DNA of 64,000 bases from Geobacter sp. (GTDB lineage Bacteria; Desulfobacterota; Desulfuromonadia; Geobacterales; DSM-12255). Position numbers and translations under genes: made by a program. The stretch covers positions 248,001 to 312,000 of the forward strand of contig WKKR01000003.1 of the NCBI GenBank assembly GCA_009684525.1, given 5' to 3'. Of this stretch, positions 53,027-60,849 are shown in pieces (positions within the stretch are counted from its first letter, which is position 1; each line of letters starts with the position of its first letter). Below the pieces are notes generated by a model. The model was not told the DNA's origin. It did no database searches and saw only the letters and a program-made list of their open reading frames with translations.

Positions 53027-53410
53027 ATGAATTATGTTGATCCAGATGGGTTGAAATGGGGGTTTGTTGGTTGGCGAATAGAAAAAGGCCGAAAGTGGTG
53101 GGCAAAATATCGTATTTTAATAGCGAAGTGCACTGACCCATGTAGTGGCAAAACCAAAGAAATTACGGTCTACTATCAACAATGGTCTCTCATTAATGTT
53201 AATGTCCCACAGCTGAGTGCTCCTGATTATACTGCTTCAAATGAACTCCCAGGAGGTGCTAAGGATATTGCCGATTCAGCATTTGATTTGATTGAAGCTA
53301 TAAAAGAAGCAAAAGAAGGAACAGAAGAAGATAAATGGAAAGCTCAAATGTTAAATAGAAAAGGATCAGAAGCTTGCGACCGCTTAAATCTTTATTGGAG
53401 GAAACCATGA
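53027..53410 (+). CDS. Orphan Rhs C-terminal tip
   Basis: It begins with NYVDPDGLKWGF, the end of an Rhs core (NPxNYVDPDG), then 110 residues of unique AT-rich sequence. Upstream bases give QNP just before, but no YD repeats, so this is a displaced tip without its core. In Rhs loci such orphan modules act as a reserve of alternative toxin ends. The activity is not recognisable. The stop overlaps the next start (ATGA). Confidence 0.7.
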   Translation: MNYVDPDGLKWGFVGWRIEKGRKWWAKYRILIAKCTDPCSGKTKEITVYYQQWSLINVNVPQLSAPDYTASNELPGGAKDIADSAFDLIEAIKEAKEGTEEDKWKAQMLNRKGSEACDRLNLYWRKP

Positions 53411-53838
53411 GGTTGATTAAATCTAGTTTAATTGGACTTGTTGGCGGATTAATGTATGGTTTTATTTCTTTTTATCTCTTGTCACCTTATTTAAGAGATA
53501 ATATTGTAGGATTGATTGGGTGGGCTGTCCAAGGATTATTGCTAGGATTGATATTTTCAATAATTGATTTATTGGTCCAACGAAAAAATATCATGTTAAT
53601 TGGTTTATGCAAAATAAATATATTAATTGGAGTTATAAGCGGAGCTATATCATCATGCCTTGAAATAGCGCTCACATTATACAATTTATATGGAAATAAA
53701 AATTCAATTGTCAATGATAAAGTGTTCAAAGACGTATTTTTTGCTTCATTATACTATTTTATTGGTAGTGCATTGATAGGTCTTACCGTGGGATGTTTTA
53801 TTTTTATTGGAAGGAAAAGGGGACAGGCTACTTTTTGA
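53407..53838 (+). CDS. Membrane protein, possible immunity partner
   Basis: A 143-residue AT-rich protein with four hydrophobic helices, overlapping the orphan tip by four bases, the typical toxin-immunity arrangement. Its last residues (GRKRGQATF) are encoded by the inverted repeat of the neighbouring RAYT element, so the original C-terminus was probably altered when that element inserted. Confidence 0.55.
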   Translation: MRLIKSSLIGLVGGLMYGFISFYLLSPYLRDNIVGLIGWAVQGLLLGLIFSIIDLLVQRKNIMLIGLCKINILIGVISGAISSCLEIALTLYNLYGNKNSIVNDKVFKDVFFASLYYFIGSALIGLTVGCFIFIGRKRGQATF

Positions 53839-54550
53839 AGGATAGGTAAATGCCGAGAATAGCCAGAGGCCTCGCAGACGGCCATTTCTACCATATTATC
53901 AACCGTGGCAATGGCCGGCAAGAGGTCTTTCACAAACCTGAAGACTATGCGGCCTTTGTTGGGCTGCTGCACGAGTCTGCTGACAGATTCACGGTGGGGG
54001 TCTATGCCTGGTGTCTGATGCCGAATCATTTTCACCTGCTGGTGCAACCGGAACAAGCGGAGTGCCTGAGCGCCTGGATGCAATGGCTCATGACGAGTCA
54101 TGTGCGGCGCTACCATCGGCATTATCGGACGAGCGGTCATGTCTGGCAGGGAAGGTACAAGAGTTTCATCATTCAGGACGATACCCATCTGATAACAGTT
54201 GCCCGCTACATTGAGGGCAATCCGGTAAGGTCAGGGTTGGTGAACCGCGCCGCAGAGTGGCCGTGGAGTTCTCATGCCTACCACAGAAGCAACGACACAG
54301 GGTCTGTCAGAAACCTTCCGGTAATGTTGCCACAGGACTGGCCAGAGTACGTTGATAAGCCGATAACGGAGAACGAATTGGAACGATTGCGTAGGAGTGT
54401 CAACCGGCAAACCCCTTTTGGGTCGCCTGGCTGGCAAGGCACGATAATAGAGGCGCTTGGCCTTTCGGCAACGATCAATCCGAGAGGCAGGCCGAGAAAG
54501 TGGGGACAGGAAAAGTAGCCTGTCCCCTTTTTTACGCCTGTCCCCTTTTT
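53815..54550 (+). mobile_element. RAYT element bounded by inverted repeats
   Basis: AAAAGGGGACAGGCTACTTTT (53815-53835) and its complement AAAAGTAGCCTGTCCCCTTTT (54511-54531) flank a REP-associated transposase gene; the right end adds a second copy of CCTGTCCCCTTTTTTACG in tandem. The right boundary abuts the truncated lipA copy within a few bases. Confidence 0.85.
53850..54518 (+). CDS. REP-associated tyrosine transposase (RAYT)
   Basis: Y1 HUH-type single-strand transposase of 222 residues: HFH at 60-62 (PNHFHLLV) coordinates the metal and Y120 in VARYIEGNPVRSG is the likely nucleophile. N-terminal MPRIARG and the HVWQGRYKS block are typical of TnpA_REP proteins, which process REP palindromes. 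The flanking inverted repeats are its likely substrates. Intact and GC-rich, unlike the AT-rich gene just upstream. Confidence 0.93.
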   Translation: MPRIARGLADGHFYHIINRGNGRQEVFHKPEDYAAFVGLLHESADRFTVGVYAWCLMPNHFHLLVQPEQAECLSAWMQWLMTSHVRRYHRHYRTSGHVWQGRYKSFIIQDDTHLITVARYIEGNPVRSGLVNRAAEWPWSSHAYHRSNDTGSVRNLPVMLPQDWPEYVDKPITENELERLRRSVNRQTPFGSPGWQGTIIEALGLSATINPRGRPRKWGQEK

Positions 54551-54554
54551 TACG

Positions 54555-55270
54555 CCGAGTGCTTCCGTCAGCGCCAGGCGACCTTTCTCATCATGGGGAA
54601 GGCCTGCACCCGGCACTGCAGCTTCTGCAACGTCACCAAGGAGCTGCCGTTGCCGCTGGATCCCGGTGAGCCGGAGCGGGTTGCAGCCGCCATCGTCCGG
54701 CTCGGGCTGCGTCACGTAGTGATCACCAGCCCGACCCGCGACGATCTTGCCGATGGCGGCGCCGCCGCCTTTGCCGCCACCGTGGCGGCGATCCGCCGGG
54801 CAGCCCCGGAGGTGCGGATCGAGCTGCTCGTCCCGGACTTCCGCGGCCAGCGGGAGCCGATCGCGCAGGTTATGGCTGCCGGGCCGGACATTTTCGGCCA
54901 CAACCTGGAGACTGTGCCGCGTCTCTACGCCATCCGCGAAGGGGCCAACTATTGCCGCTCCCTGGCAGTGCTGGCAGTAGCGCACGAGCTGGCGCCGGCC
55001 ATCCCGACCAAGTCGGGTATCATGCTCGGCCTGGGTGAGACCCTGGACGAGGTGCGGCAGGTCCTTGCCGACCTGCGCACAGCCGGCTGTTCCTACCTCA
55101 GTCTCGGCCAGTACCTGGCGCCGAGCCGCAGCCACCACCCGGTGGCAGAATTCATCCCCCCCGAGACCTTCGACACCCTCAAGGAAGAAGCGCTCCAACT
55201 CGGCTTCGCCCACGTGGAAAGCGGCCCGTACGTCAGAAGCTCCTACCATGCGGAGCAGTATCTGCCGTGA
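54555..55270 (+). pseudogene. lipA: 5'-truncated second lipA
   Basis: Starts at ECFRQRQATFLIMG and runs to QYLP before a stop. It keeps the radical SAM triad (CTRHCSFC) and the RSSYHAE end but lacks residues 1-44, including two of three auxiliary-cluster cysteines, so it cannot be a working lipoyl synthase. In frame upstream it is joined to RAYT-repeat sequence. The differences from the intact lipA are mostly silent, implying that this copy was functional or came from a related genome before truncation. Confidence 0.9.
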
Positions 55271-55323
55271 AGAACGGTGGTATGGCCCGGCTTCCCGAGG
55301 AATCTGACTTTTTCCGGGCAACG
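54555..55323 (+). repeat. Direct repeat, right copy
   Basis: About 769 bp matching 48200-48967 with scattered, mostly synonymous differences. It starts exactly where the RAYT-side repeats stop. Confidence 0.9.
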
Positions 55324-55371
55324 TCTTAGAGGGTGTGCGGCTCGACCGCACTGCACTCTGGTTGGCCTGTG

Positions 55372-55464
55372 TCAGTTACTGTTTTTGCAGCTAATGATGG
55401 TCTGTCGGGGTACTCGATAGGCAAGTTTTTGCAGAATTGCAGCGTCAAGGATGCTGATTTTCAT
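55372..55464 (-). pseudogene. Truncated ParE/RelE-type toxin
   Basis: The reverse-strand frame MKISILDAAILQ, 30 codons, begins in a 3-4 base overlap with the antitoxin stop. The opening MKISILDAA is typical of ParE-family toxins, but similarity ends after about nine residues and the frame stops early, where a full toxin has about 95 residues. The break is near the right end of the lipA repeat. Confidence 0.55.
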
Positions 55465-55679
55465 TTCAGCGTCTCACGGATCTTGTCCCTTGCGGTTTCC
55501 CAATCGTCAAACCGGGCGGTTCCGTCCGCCAGGTCCGCTTCCCGTGCGGCAAGTACTTCATGATGCCATTCAGGAACAGCGACATTCTGAACATGGTGGC
55601 ACAGGTCATCCCAGAGTGTTTCCATGGCATCCAGCTTTTCGGTAAGGGTCATTGTGTCGATTTTGAGTGGACTTCCCAT
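55461..55679 (-). CDS. Addiction-module antitoxin (TIGR02574 type)
   Basis: Seventy-two residues: DTMTLTEKLDAMETLWDDL and VPEWHHEVLAAREADLADG are hallmarks of the small helical antitoxins paired with RelE/ParE toxins. AAGGAG precedes the ATG at 55679. Its toxin partner downstream is broken, so this is probably an orphan antitoxin. Confidence 0.85.
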   Translation of the reverse strand: MGSPLKIDTMTLTEKLDAMETLWDDLCHHVQNVAVPEWHHEVLAAREADLADGTARFDDWETARDKIRETLK

Positions 55680-55714
55680 AAGGTACTCCTTTTCATTCAA
55701 GGGCATACTGTTGC

Positions 55715-55724
55715 CACTATAGTG
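55715..55724. promoter_or_regulatory. Palindrome upstream of the antitoxin
   Basis: CACTATAGTG, a perfect 10-bp palindrome 36 bases before the antitoxin start, where autoregulatory operators lie. The rest of 55680-55913 shows no gene; GTTAGTAAC occurs twice (near 55840 and 55871). Confidence 0.4.
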
Positions 55725-55913
55725 TCCAGTCATCGTTAGCTTTAGCAGTATTTATTCTCCTCATTAGTCCAGTCCTTTAATTTTTAAAACGGTTTCTCCG
55801 GAGATTGGTCGGAATGTTGCCGAAGGAATCATGAAATGTTAGTAACTCGCTGCGGTAGTGCTGTCAAGCGTTAGTAACGAACTCAGGCAGCCGGACAGCG
55901 CTCTGGCCAATAC

Positions 55914-55950
55914 AAACGGCCCGGCCGACGTAGTGTCGACCGGGCCGTTT
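55914..55950. terminator. Terminator downstream of cbiM
   Basis: AAACGGCCCGG (55914-55924) with CCGGGCCGTTT (55940-55950); the loop contains a further CGAC/GTCG pair. Confidence 0.75.
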
Positions 55951-55983
55951 GCCGTTACGTGCCGGGTGGGGCTGGTCAGAGCG

Positions 55984-57036
55984 TTAGTGCTGCCGGACCG
56001 TGGAGAACCTTTTCAGCACCAGCCCGATGATACCTGCCAGCCCCAGGGTGAGCAGGCCGCCGATGAGACCGGAGACCGATGTTCCCAGCCTGCCGTCCTG
56101 CGCGCCTGCGAGCGCTTCCGGGCCTGCAGTGACTCCTGCTGCGCCGGCTTCGGATCTTTTGAACGCGTAGTCGGGGAGGAACGCCAGTTTCTCCTGAAAC
56201 GTTGCCAGGGCCTGATGTATCCGGTCCGTCGTTGCTTCCACCTCTTCCTTGCCGGTCACCTTCTGGATCGCCCATTCCAGCCCGTCGGGATTCTCCGACG
56301 CGAACCACGAGACAACCCCACCGGTCACCACGGCCAGCGTCATGAAGGCGATCAGCACGGTGCGGACCGGGGTTGCGCCGATCCCGCGCGATTCCAGGGC
56401 GCTGGCGAGGATCTCGGGCCGGGCCTTGAAGACGAAGGAGACCACCGAGGCCGTGACCAGCCCCTCGACGATGCCGATAGCCAGGTGAATCGGCTGCATC
56501 AGCATGACGAAGGTGGAGAAGGGGAGCGCCGAGATGCCGGAAACGACCGTTTCCAGGACCACGCCGAAGGCACCCAGTTGCAGGCCGATGACGGCGGCTG
56601 CCAGCGCCCCTACAGTGATGCGCCCTTGGCTGGGGGAGGTGCCGACGATCGGCTTGTAGATGAGCGGATAGGCGATGAAGGCCGGAAAGACCCCCAGGTT
56701 GAAGATGTTGCACCCGAGGGCGAGCAGGCCGCCGTCGGCAAAGAAGAGCGCCTGGACCACCAGCACCGAGGCGATAGTGAGGAAGGCGGCATGGGGCCCT
56801 AACAGGACCGCCAGCAGCAGACCTCCCCCGAGGTGGCCGCTGGAACCGGTGCCGGGGATGGTGAAGTTGATCATCTGCGCGGCAAAGAGGAATGCGCCGA
56901 GTACCCCCATGAGCGGCACCTTCTTGTCGTCAAGCTCGGTGCGGACCTTGTTCGAGCAGTACGCGATGGTGCCGGCGGTTGCTGCCCACATGACGCCGCC
57001 GACGGCGGGGGAGATGAGTGCGTCTGCCATGTGCAT
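55984..57036 (-). CDS. cbiM: Cobalt/nickel ECF transporter substrate subunit CbiM with PDGLE domain
   Basis: Membrane S-component of 350 residues. MHMADALISPAVG gives the N-terminal His that chelates the metal; six or so helices follow; the C-terminal extension contains the PDGLE motif (ENPDGLEWAIQ) and a last helix, replacing separate CbiN/NikN. GGAGG precedes the start. The partner CbiQ and ATPase CbiO genes are absent here and must act from elsewhere. Cobalt versus nickel cannot be decided; the window holds both a cobalamin operon and a [NiFe] hydrogenase. Confidence 0.88.
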   Translation of the reverse strand: MHMADALISPAVGGVMWAATAGTIAYCSNKVRTELDDKKVPLMGVLGAFLFAAQMINFTIPGTGSSGHLGGGLLLAVLLGPHAAFLTIASVLVVQALFFADGGLLALGCNIFNLGVFPAFIAYPLIYKPIVGTSPSQGRITVGALAAAVIGLQLGAFGVVLETVVSGISALPFSTFVMLMQPIHLAIGIVEGLVTASVVSFVFKARPEILASALESRGIGATPVRTVLIAFMTLAVVTGGVVSWFASENPDGLEWAIQKVTGKEEVEATTDRIHQALATFQEKLAFLPDYAFKRSEAGAAGVTAGPEALAGAQDGRLGTSVSGLIGGLLTLGLAGIIGLVLKRFSTVRQH

Positions 57037-57111
57037 CTGGGGCCTCCTGGGATCTGCGCTGCCGCGGTTTTGGAGAGATAGCGTATACGAAATAATTATT
57101 CGTGCCACGCA

Positions 57112-57165
57112 TTGGAATTCTTATACCATACCTTTCCCGGTGATACAATTCCAATATTCGTGCCA
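57112..57165 (-). promoter_or_regulatory. cbiM promoter with repeated operator elements
   Basis: Reverse strand: TTGTAT (57148-57143), 17 bases, TATAAG (57125-57120). The inverted repeat TTGGAATT/AATTCCAA (57112-57119 and 57147-57154) brackets it. Direct repeats GTGGCACGAATA occur at 57155-57166 and 57096-57107. The upstream copy continues as TGGCACGAATATTGG (57151-57165), near the sigma54 consensus TGGCACG-N4-TTGC. Either a metal-responsive repressor or sigma54 control is possible. Confidence 0.5.
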
Positions 57166-57227
57166 CCGCACAGCCGCCAATGGTTGCAGTGAGTTACGTC
57201 TGATGGGCTCCTGACCGACCCGGTCAT

Positions 57228-57256
57228 TTGACAAGATCGTTACGCTGGTGTACAAG
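57228..57256 (+). promoter_or_regulatory. Sigma70-type promoter of hldD
   Basis: TTGACA (57228-57233), 17 bases, TACAAG (57251-57256); about 115 bases before the ATG. Confidence 0.5.
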
Positions 57257-57370
57257 GTGTGCTACGCATTTGTTATTGGTGTTACTTCTGCGTGGTCTGT
57301 TGCCGAACGCCGACAATAGGGGCTTAGGGGCTGTAACCATCCACGAAAGGCCGCAGGATAAGGAATCGCG

Positions 57371-58354
57371 ATGATCATTGTGACGGGAGGGGCGGGTTTC
57401 ATCGGCAGCGCGCTGGTCTGGGAGCTGAACCGGCGCGGCAGGGAGGATATCGTCGTCGTGGACCACCTGGTGTGCAGTGACAAGTGGAAGAACCTGGTTC
57501 CGCTCCGTTTCCTGGATTACCTGGAGAAGGACGACTTCCTGGCCCTGGTTCGAGCCGGGCGAACGCCGGCAGGAGGGGGCGGTGTCGAGGCCATACTCCA
57601 CATGGGCGCCTGCTCTGCCACCACGGAGCTGGATGCAACCTACCTGGTCCGCAACAACTACGAATATACCAAGGAGCTTGCCCTCTATGCGCTGCAGCAG
57701 GGGGCCCGGTTCATCTACGCTTCGAGCGCAGCCACGTATGGCGACGGTGCCGGCGGGTTCGGGGACGACGAAACAGCCCTGGCAACGCTGCGCCCGCTCA
57801 ACATCTATGGCTATTCCAAGCAGCTTTTCGACCTCTGGGCACGGCAGAATGGCTTGCTCGACCGGGTGGCCGGCCTGAAATTCTTCAACGTGTTCGGCCC
57901 GAACGAGCAGCACAAGGGGGAGATGCGTTCGCTGGTGGCCAAGGCGTATGAGCAGATCGTCGCCACCGGGAGACTGGGGCTTTTCAAGTCCCATCGCGAC
58001 GGCTATGCCGACGGCGAACAGCAGCGGGATTTCGTCTACGTCAAGGATGCGGTCGCCATGGCGCTCCATTTCCTGCAGCACCCCGGGTGCAACGGGCTCT
58101 TCAACATCGGCTCCGGCCGGGCCCAGACCTGGAACAGCCTTGCCAGGGCAATATTCATGGCGCTCGACCGGCCTCTGCAGATCGACTACCTGGAGATGCC
58201 CGCAGCGGTCCGGGACAAATACCAGTACTACACCTGCGCCGATACGGCGAAGCTCCGGGCGGCCGGGTATGCCGGCGAGGCAACCCCTTTGACCGATTCG
58301 GTGCGGGATTACGTGGTCAACTACCTGGTCCCCGGCAAGCAGCTGGGAGCGTGA
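57371..58354 (+). CDS. hldD: ADP-glyceromanno-heptose 6-epimerase
   Basis: Short-chain dehydrogenase-type epimerase that forms ADP-L-glycero-D-manno-heptose for the LPS inner core. The 327-residue protein has the NAD(P) motif TGGAGFIGS (5-13), the SSAATYG/YGYSK catalytic pair and family-specific FNVFGPNEQHKGEM and GEQQRDFVYVKD. It appears monocistronic, ending about 100 bp before tRNA-Lys. Its role is envelope biogenesis. Confidence 0.93.
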   Translation: MIIVTGGAGFIGSALVWELNRRGREDIVVVDHLVCSDKWKNLVPLRFLDYLEKDDFLALVRAGRTPAGGGGVEAILHMGACSATTELDATYLVRNNYEYTKELALYALQQGARFIYASSAATYGDGAGGFGDDETALATLRPLNIYGYSKQLFDLWARQNGLLDRVAGLKFFNVFGPNEQHKGEMRSLVAKAYEQIVATGRLGLFKSHRDGYADGEQQRDFVYVKDAVAMALHFLQHPGCNGLFNIGSGRAQTWNSLARAIFMALDRPLQIDYLEMPAAVRDKYQYYTCADTAKLRAAGYAGEATPLTDSVRDYVVNYLVPGKQLGA

Positions 58355-58413
58355 CCAAGGGTGGCGTAAGGTGCCAACTTTCCGTAATTATTGCAGGTTG
58401 AACAAGAATCTGC

Positions 58414-58442
58414 TTGATTACGGGATTGGATGCTGTTAATAT
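58414..58442 (+). promoter_or_regulatory. Promoter of tRNA-Lys (and possibly the btu operon)
   Basis: TTGATT (58414-58419), 17 bases, TAATAT (58437-58442); expected start about 58449, seven bases before the tRNA. Confidence 0.65.
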
Positions 58443-58455
58443 CCGTCCCCGGTTC

Positions 58456-58531
58456 GGACGCGTAGCTCAGTTGGTAGAGCAGGCGACTCTTAATCGTCAG
58501 GTCGTAGGTTCGAAGCCTACCGCGTCCACCA
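58456..58531 (+). tRNA. tRNA-Lys (CTT)
   Basis: Complete 76-base cloverleaf with encoded CCA: acceptor GGACGCG/CGCGTCC, D stem GCTC/GAGC, anticodon loop CTCTTAA (anticodon CTT), T arm GTAGG-TTCGAAG-CCTAC. The cobalamin riboswitch begins only 19 bases after its CCA end. Confidence 0.97.
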
Positions 58532-58550
58532 ATTTCTTCTTGTCGTACAT

Positions 58551-58702
58551 CGGATGGTTTGAGGAAGAGGGGTGAAAATCCCCCGCTGCCCCGCAGCCGT
58601 AATGGGAACGAAAGCCCGTCGCGCTAAGCGCGAAACAGCCACTGGGAGAGATCCTGGGAAGGCGGGCGAGTAGGTGGCCCTAAGCCGGAATACCGCCATC
58701 CG
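58551..58702 (+). promoter_or_regulatory. Cobalamin riboswitch
   Basis: Closing helix CGGATGG (58551-58557) with CCATCCG (58696-58702). Conserved core elements are present: GGTGAAAATCCCCCGCTGCC, CCGCAGCCGTAATGGGAACG, GCCACTGG...TGGGAAGG and GGCCCTAAGCCGGAATACC. By family, adenosylcobalamin binding represses the downstream genes, here the btuBFCD uptake set. No promoter fits between it and the tRNA. Confidence 0.95.
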
Positions 58703-58724
58703 CAATCTCGCGGGAGGTGCTTCC

Positions 58725-58820
58725 ATGCATCGTTGTCATTCCTTGTTGTCCAGTCGTCTCCGCTGTTGCACGACCAACCTGCGGCAATCCCAGCAACCAA
58801 CAGATCCAAACGCGCACTGA
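58725..58820 (+). CDS. Possible leader peptide after the riboswitch
   Basis: Thirty-one codons (MHRCHSLLSSRLRCCTTN...) beginning nine bases after GGGAGG. It lies where the expression platform would be, and ribosome access to this site could be what the riboswitch controls, with effects on btuB 208 bases further. There is no similarity to known proteins; chance is possible. The rest of the gap to 59028 shows a GC-rich stem CGCCGGC/GCCGGCG near 58822-58848 but no clear terminator. Confidence 0.3.
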   Translation: MHRCHSLLSSRLRCCTTNLRQSQQPTDPNAH

Positions 58821-59028
58821 CGCCGGCCAGGCGGGTTTTTCGCCGGCGCGTTGCAGCAAACGCCTGCCGTTCCGTTCGGTGATGATCTCGTGTCATCTAC
58901 CCCGGCACCGGCAGGGTGTGGTCTGGTCCGTCTCCGGCCGGTATCGGCGCATGCCCCGGCCGTGACGGCACAGGCTGCACGCTGGCAGAGATCCCCCTTT
59001 GGTGCGGCAAGAAGGGAGAACTGTTGCC

Positions 59029-60849
59029 ATGAAACCATCCGTTGTCTTGTTCGTCCTGGCCCTGGCCGCACCTGTGGCCGCCGGGGAGCAGGTTGCGGTC
59101 CTGCCGGAAATTGTCGCTTCGGCGTCCCGCTGGGAAGAGCCACTGGAGCGCGTCCCGCAGGGCATGACGGTGATCTCGCGGGAGGAAATCGAGAGGAAGG
59201 GGGTGCCGTTCGTGATCGACCTGCTCCGGCTGCAGCCCGACCTGCAGGTGGTGCAGAACGGCGGGGCAGGGACCCTGGCGTCGGTGCTGATGCGGGGGGG
59301 AGGGAGTAGCCAGGTGCTGGTGATGATCGACGGCATCAAACTGAACAGCCCCTCCACGGGGTCTGCCGACCTTTCCGGGTTGCCGAGTGCCGATGTCGAG
59401 CGGATCGAGATCATCAAGGGGCCGCAGAGCACGCTGTATGGCTCTGAGGCGATGGCCGGGGTGGTGAACATCGTGACCAGGAAGGGTGGGGAGAAGCTAC
59501 GGGCGGACCTGAGCGCTGAAGGAGGGTCGTACCATACGGTGAAAACGGCCGGGACCATCTCCGGCGGCGGCGAGCGCGCCGACTACCGGCTGTCGGCCAC
59601 CTACCTCGATACGGAGGGCTTTCCGATCGCGCGGGGCGGGTCGATGCCCAACGGCGCCACTGCCTCGTCGCTGTCGGCGCGCCTTGGCGCAACGCCGTCC
59701 GGGGACTCGTCCCTGGAGCTGAACCTCCGCTACGGCAGAGAGCGGACCCATCTCGACGATTTCGCCTACGGGGTTGGGCCGGTGGATACCGCCAACTACC
59801 TGCAGACCCGTGACAGCGCGCTGGTTGCCGTTTCCGGGAGTCTTTCTCCGGTGGAGCGCTACGAGCAGCGCCTGACCCTGTCGTTTCTGCGCGATGACCT
59901 GGAGGCAACCGACCCGGTCACCGCCTACAACAACTACCGGATCGTCAATACCACCGAGAGTCTCGACTGGCAGCATACCCTGGAGCTGGAGCCGTTGACG
60001 CTGGCCGGAGGGTTTGCCTACCGCTACGAAGGGGGGGACAACAAGGGGAGCTATGCCCGCTCCAGCGACACCCGCGCCGGGTATCTGGATGCCAAGCTGG
60101 CGCTGCCGGGGGATGTGGCGATCCTTTCTACCGGGCTTCGCGGTGACGACCACAGCGCCTTCGGCACCGCTGTTACCTGGCGGGTTGGCCTGCTCGCGCG
60201 GATCGAGCGGCTGGCAACACGGCTGAAGGCCAATGCCGGCACCGGGTTTCGCGCCCCGTCGCTCAACGAGCTCTACTACCCGAACTACGGCAACCCGGCC
60301 CTGGAGCCGGAAGAGAGCTTCGGCTACGATGTCGGTCTGGAGAGCGATCTGGCCGGCGGCCTGCTCACGGCCGGGGCCACCTGGTTCCGCCAGGAGTACC
60401 GCAATCTGATCCAGACCAATTTCAGCAGCTACCGGGCCGACAACATCGGCAGGGCCAGGAGCCAGGGCCTGGAGATGCGGCTGATGCTCCGGCCGATGGA
60501 CGCGCTCAAGCTGCAGGCTGCCTATACCTGGCTGGATGCGGTGAACGAGAAGACCGGCGCACGGCTCCCCTCCCGGCCGCGCAGCAGGTTTGTCGCATCG
60601 CTGGACTACCGGATTGGCGACTTCTCTGCCCTGGCGGAGTACCTGTATGTCTCGCAGCGCTACGATGCCGGGCTGAACCGCTTCATGGCCTCCTACGGGC
60701 TGGTCAACCTGAAGGGGGAGTACCGGCTTTCGCCGCAGGTTGCGCTCTTCACCCGGATGGAGAACCTCGGCGACGAGTCGTACGAGGAGGCTGCCGGCTA
60801 CGGGACCGCCGGGTTCTCCGTGTACGGCGGCGTCGCGTTGAGGTACTGA
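59029..60849 (+). CDS. btuB: TonB-dependent cobalamin receptor
   Basis: Outer-membrane receptor of 606 residues. Signal peptide (MKPSVVLFVLALAAPVAAG), a TonB-box/plug start VLPEIVASASR, plug domain (about 40-150; RIEIIKGPQSTLYGSEAMAGVVNI) and a 22-strand barrel ending in VALRY with terminal aromatic. Placement under a cobalamin riboswitch and ahead of an ABC importer identifies the substrate as a corrinoid. AGGGAGAA lies upstream of the chosen ATG. Confidence 0.9.
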   Translation: MKPSVVLFVLALAAPVAAGEQVAVLPEIVASASRWEEPLERVPQGMTVISREEIERKGVPFVIDLLRLQPDLQVVQNGGAGTLASVLMRGGGSSQVLVMIDGIKLNSPSTGSADLSGLPSADVERIEIIKGPQSTLYGSEAMAGVVNIVTRKGGEKLRADLSAEGGSYHTVKTAGTISGGGERADYRLSATYLDTEGFPIARGGSMPNGATASSLSARLGATPSGDSSLELNLRYGRERTHLDDFAYGVGPVDTANYLQTRDSALVAVSGSLSPVERYEQRLTLSFLRDDLEATDPVTAYNNYRIVNTTESLDWQHTLELEPLTLAGGFAYRYEGGDNKGSYARSSDTRAGYLDAKLALPGDVAILSTGLRGDDHSAFGTAVTWRVGLLARIERLATRLKANAGTGFRAPSLNELYYPNYGNPALEPEESFGYDVGLESDLAGGLLTAGATWFRQEYRNLIQTNFSSYRADNIGRARSQGLEMRLMLRPMDALKLQAAYTWLDAVNEKTGARLPSRPRSRFVASLDYRIGDFSALAEYLYVSQRYDAGLNRFMASYGLVNLKGEYRLSPQVALFTRMENLGDESYEEAAGYGTAGFSVYGGVALRY

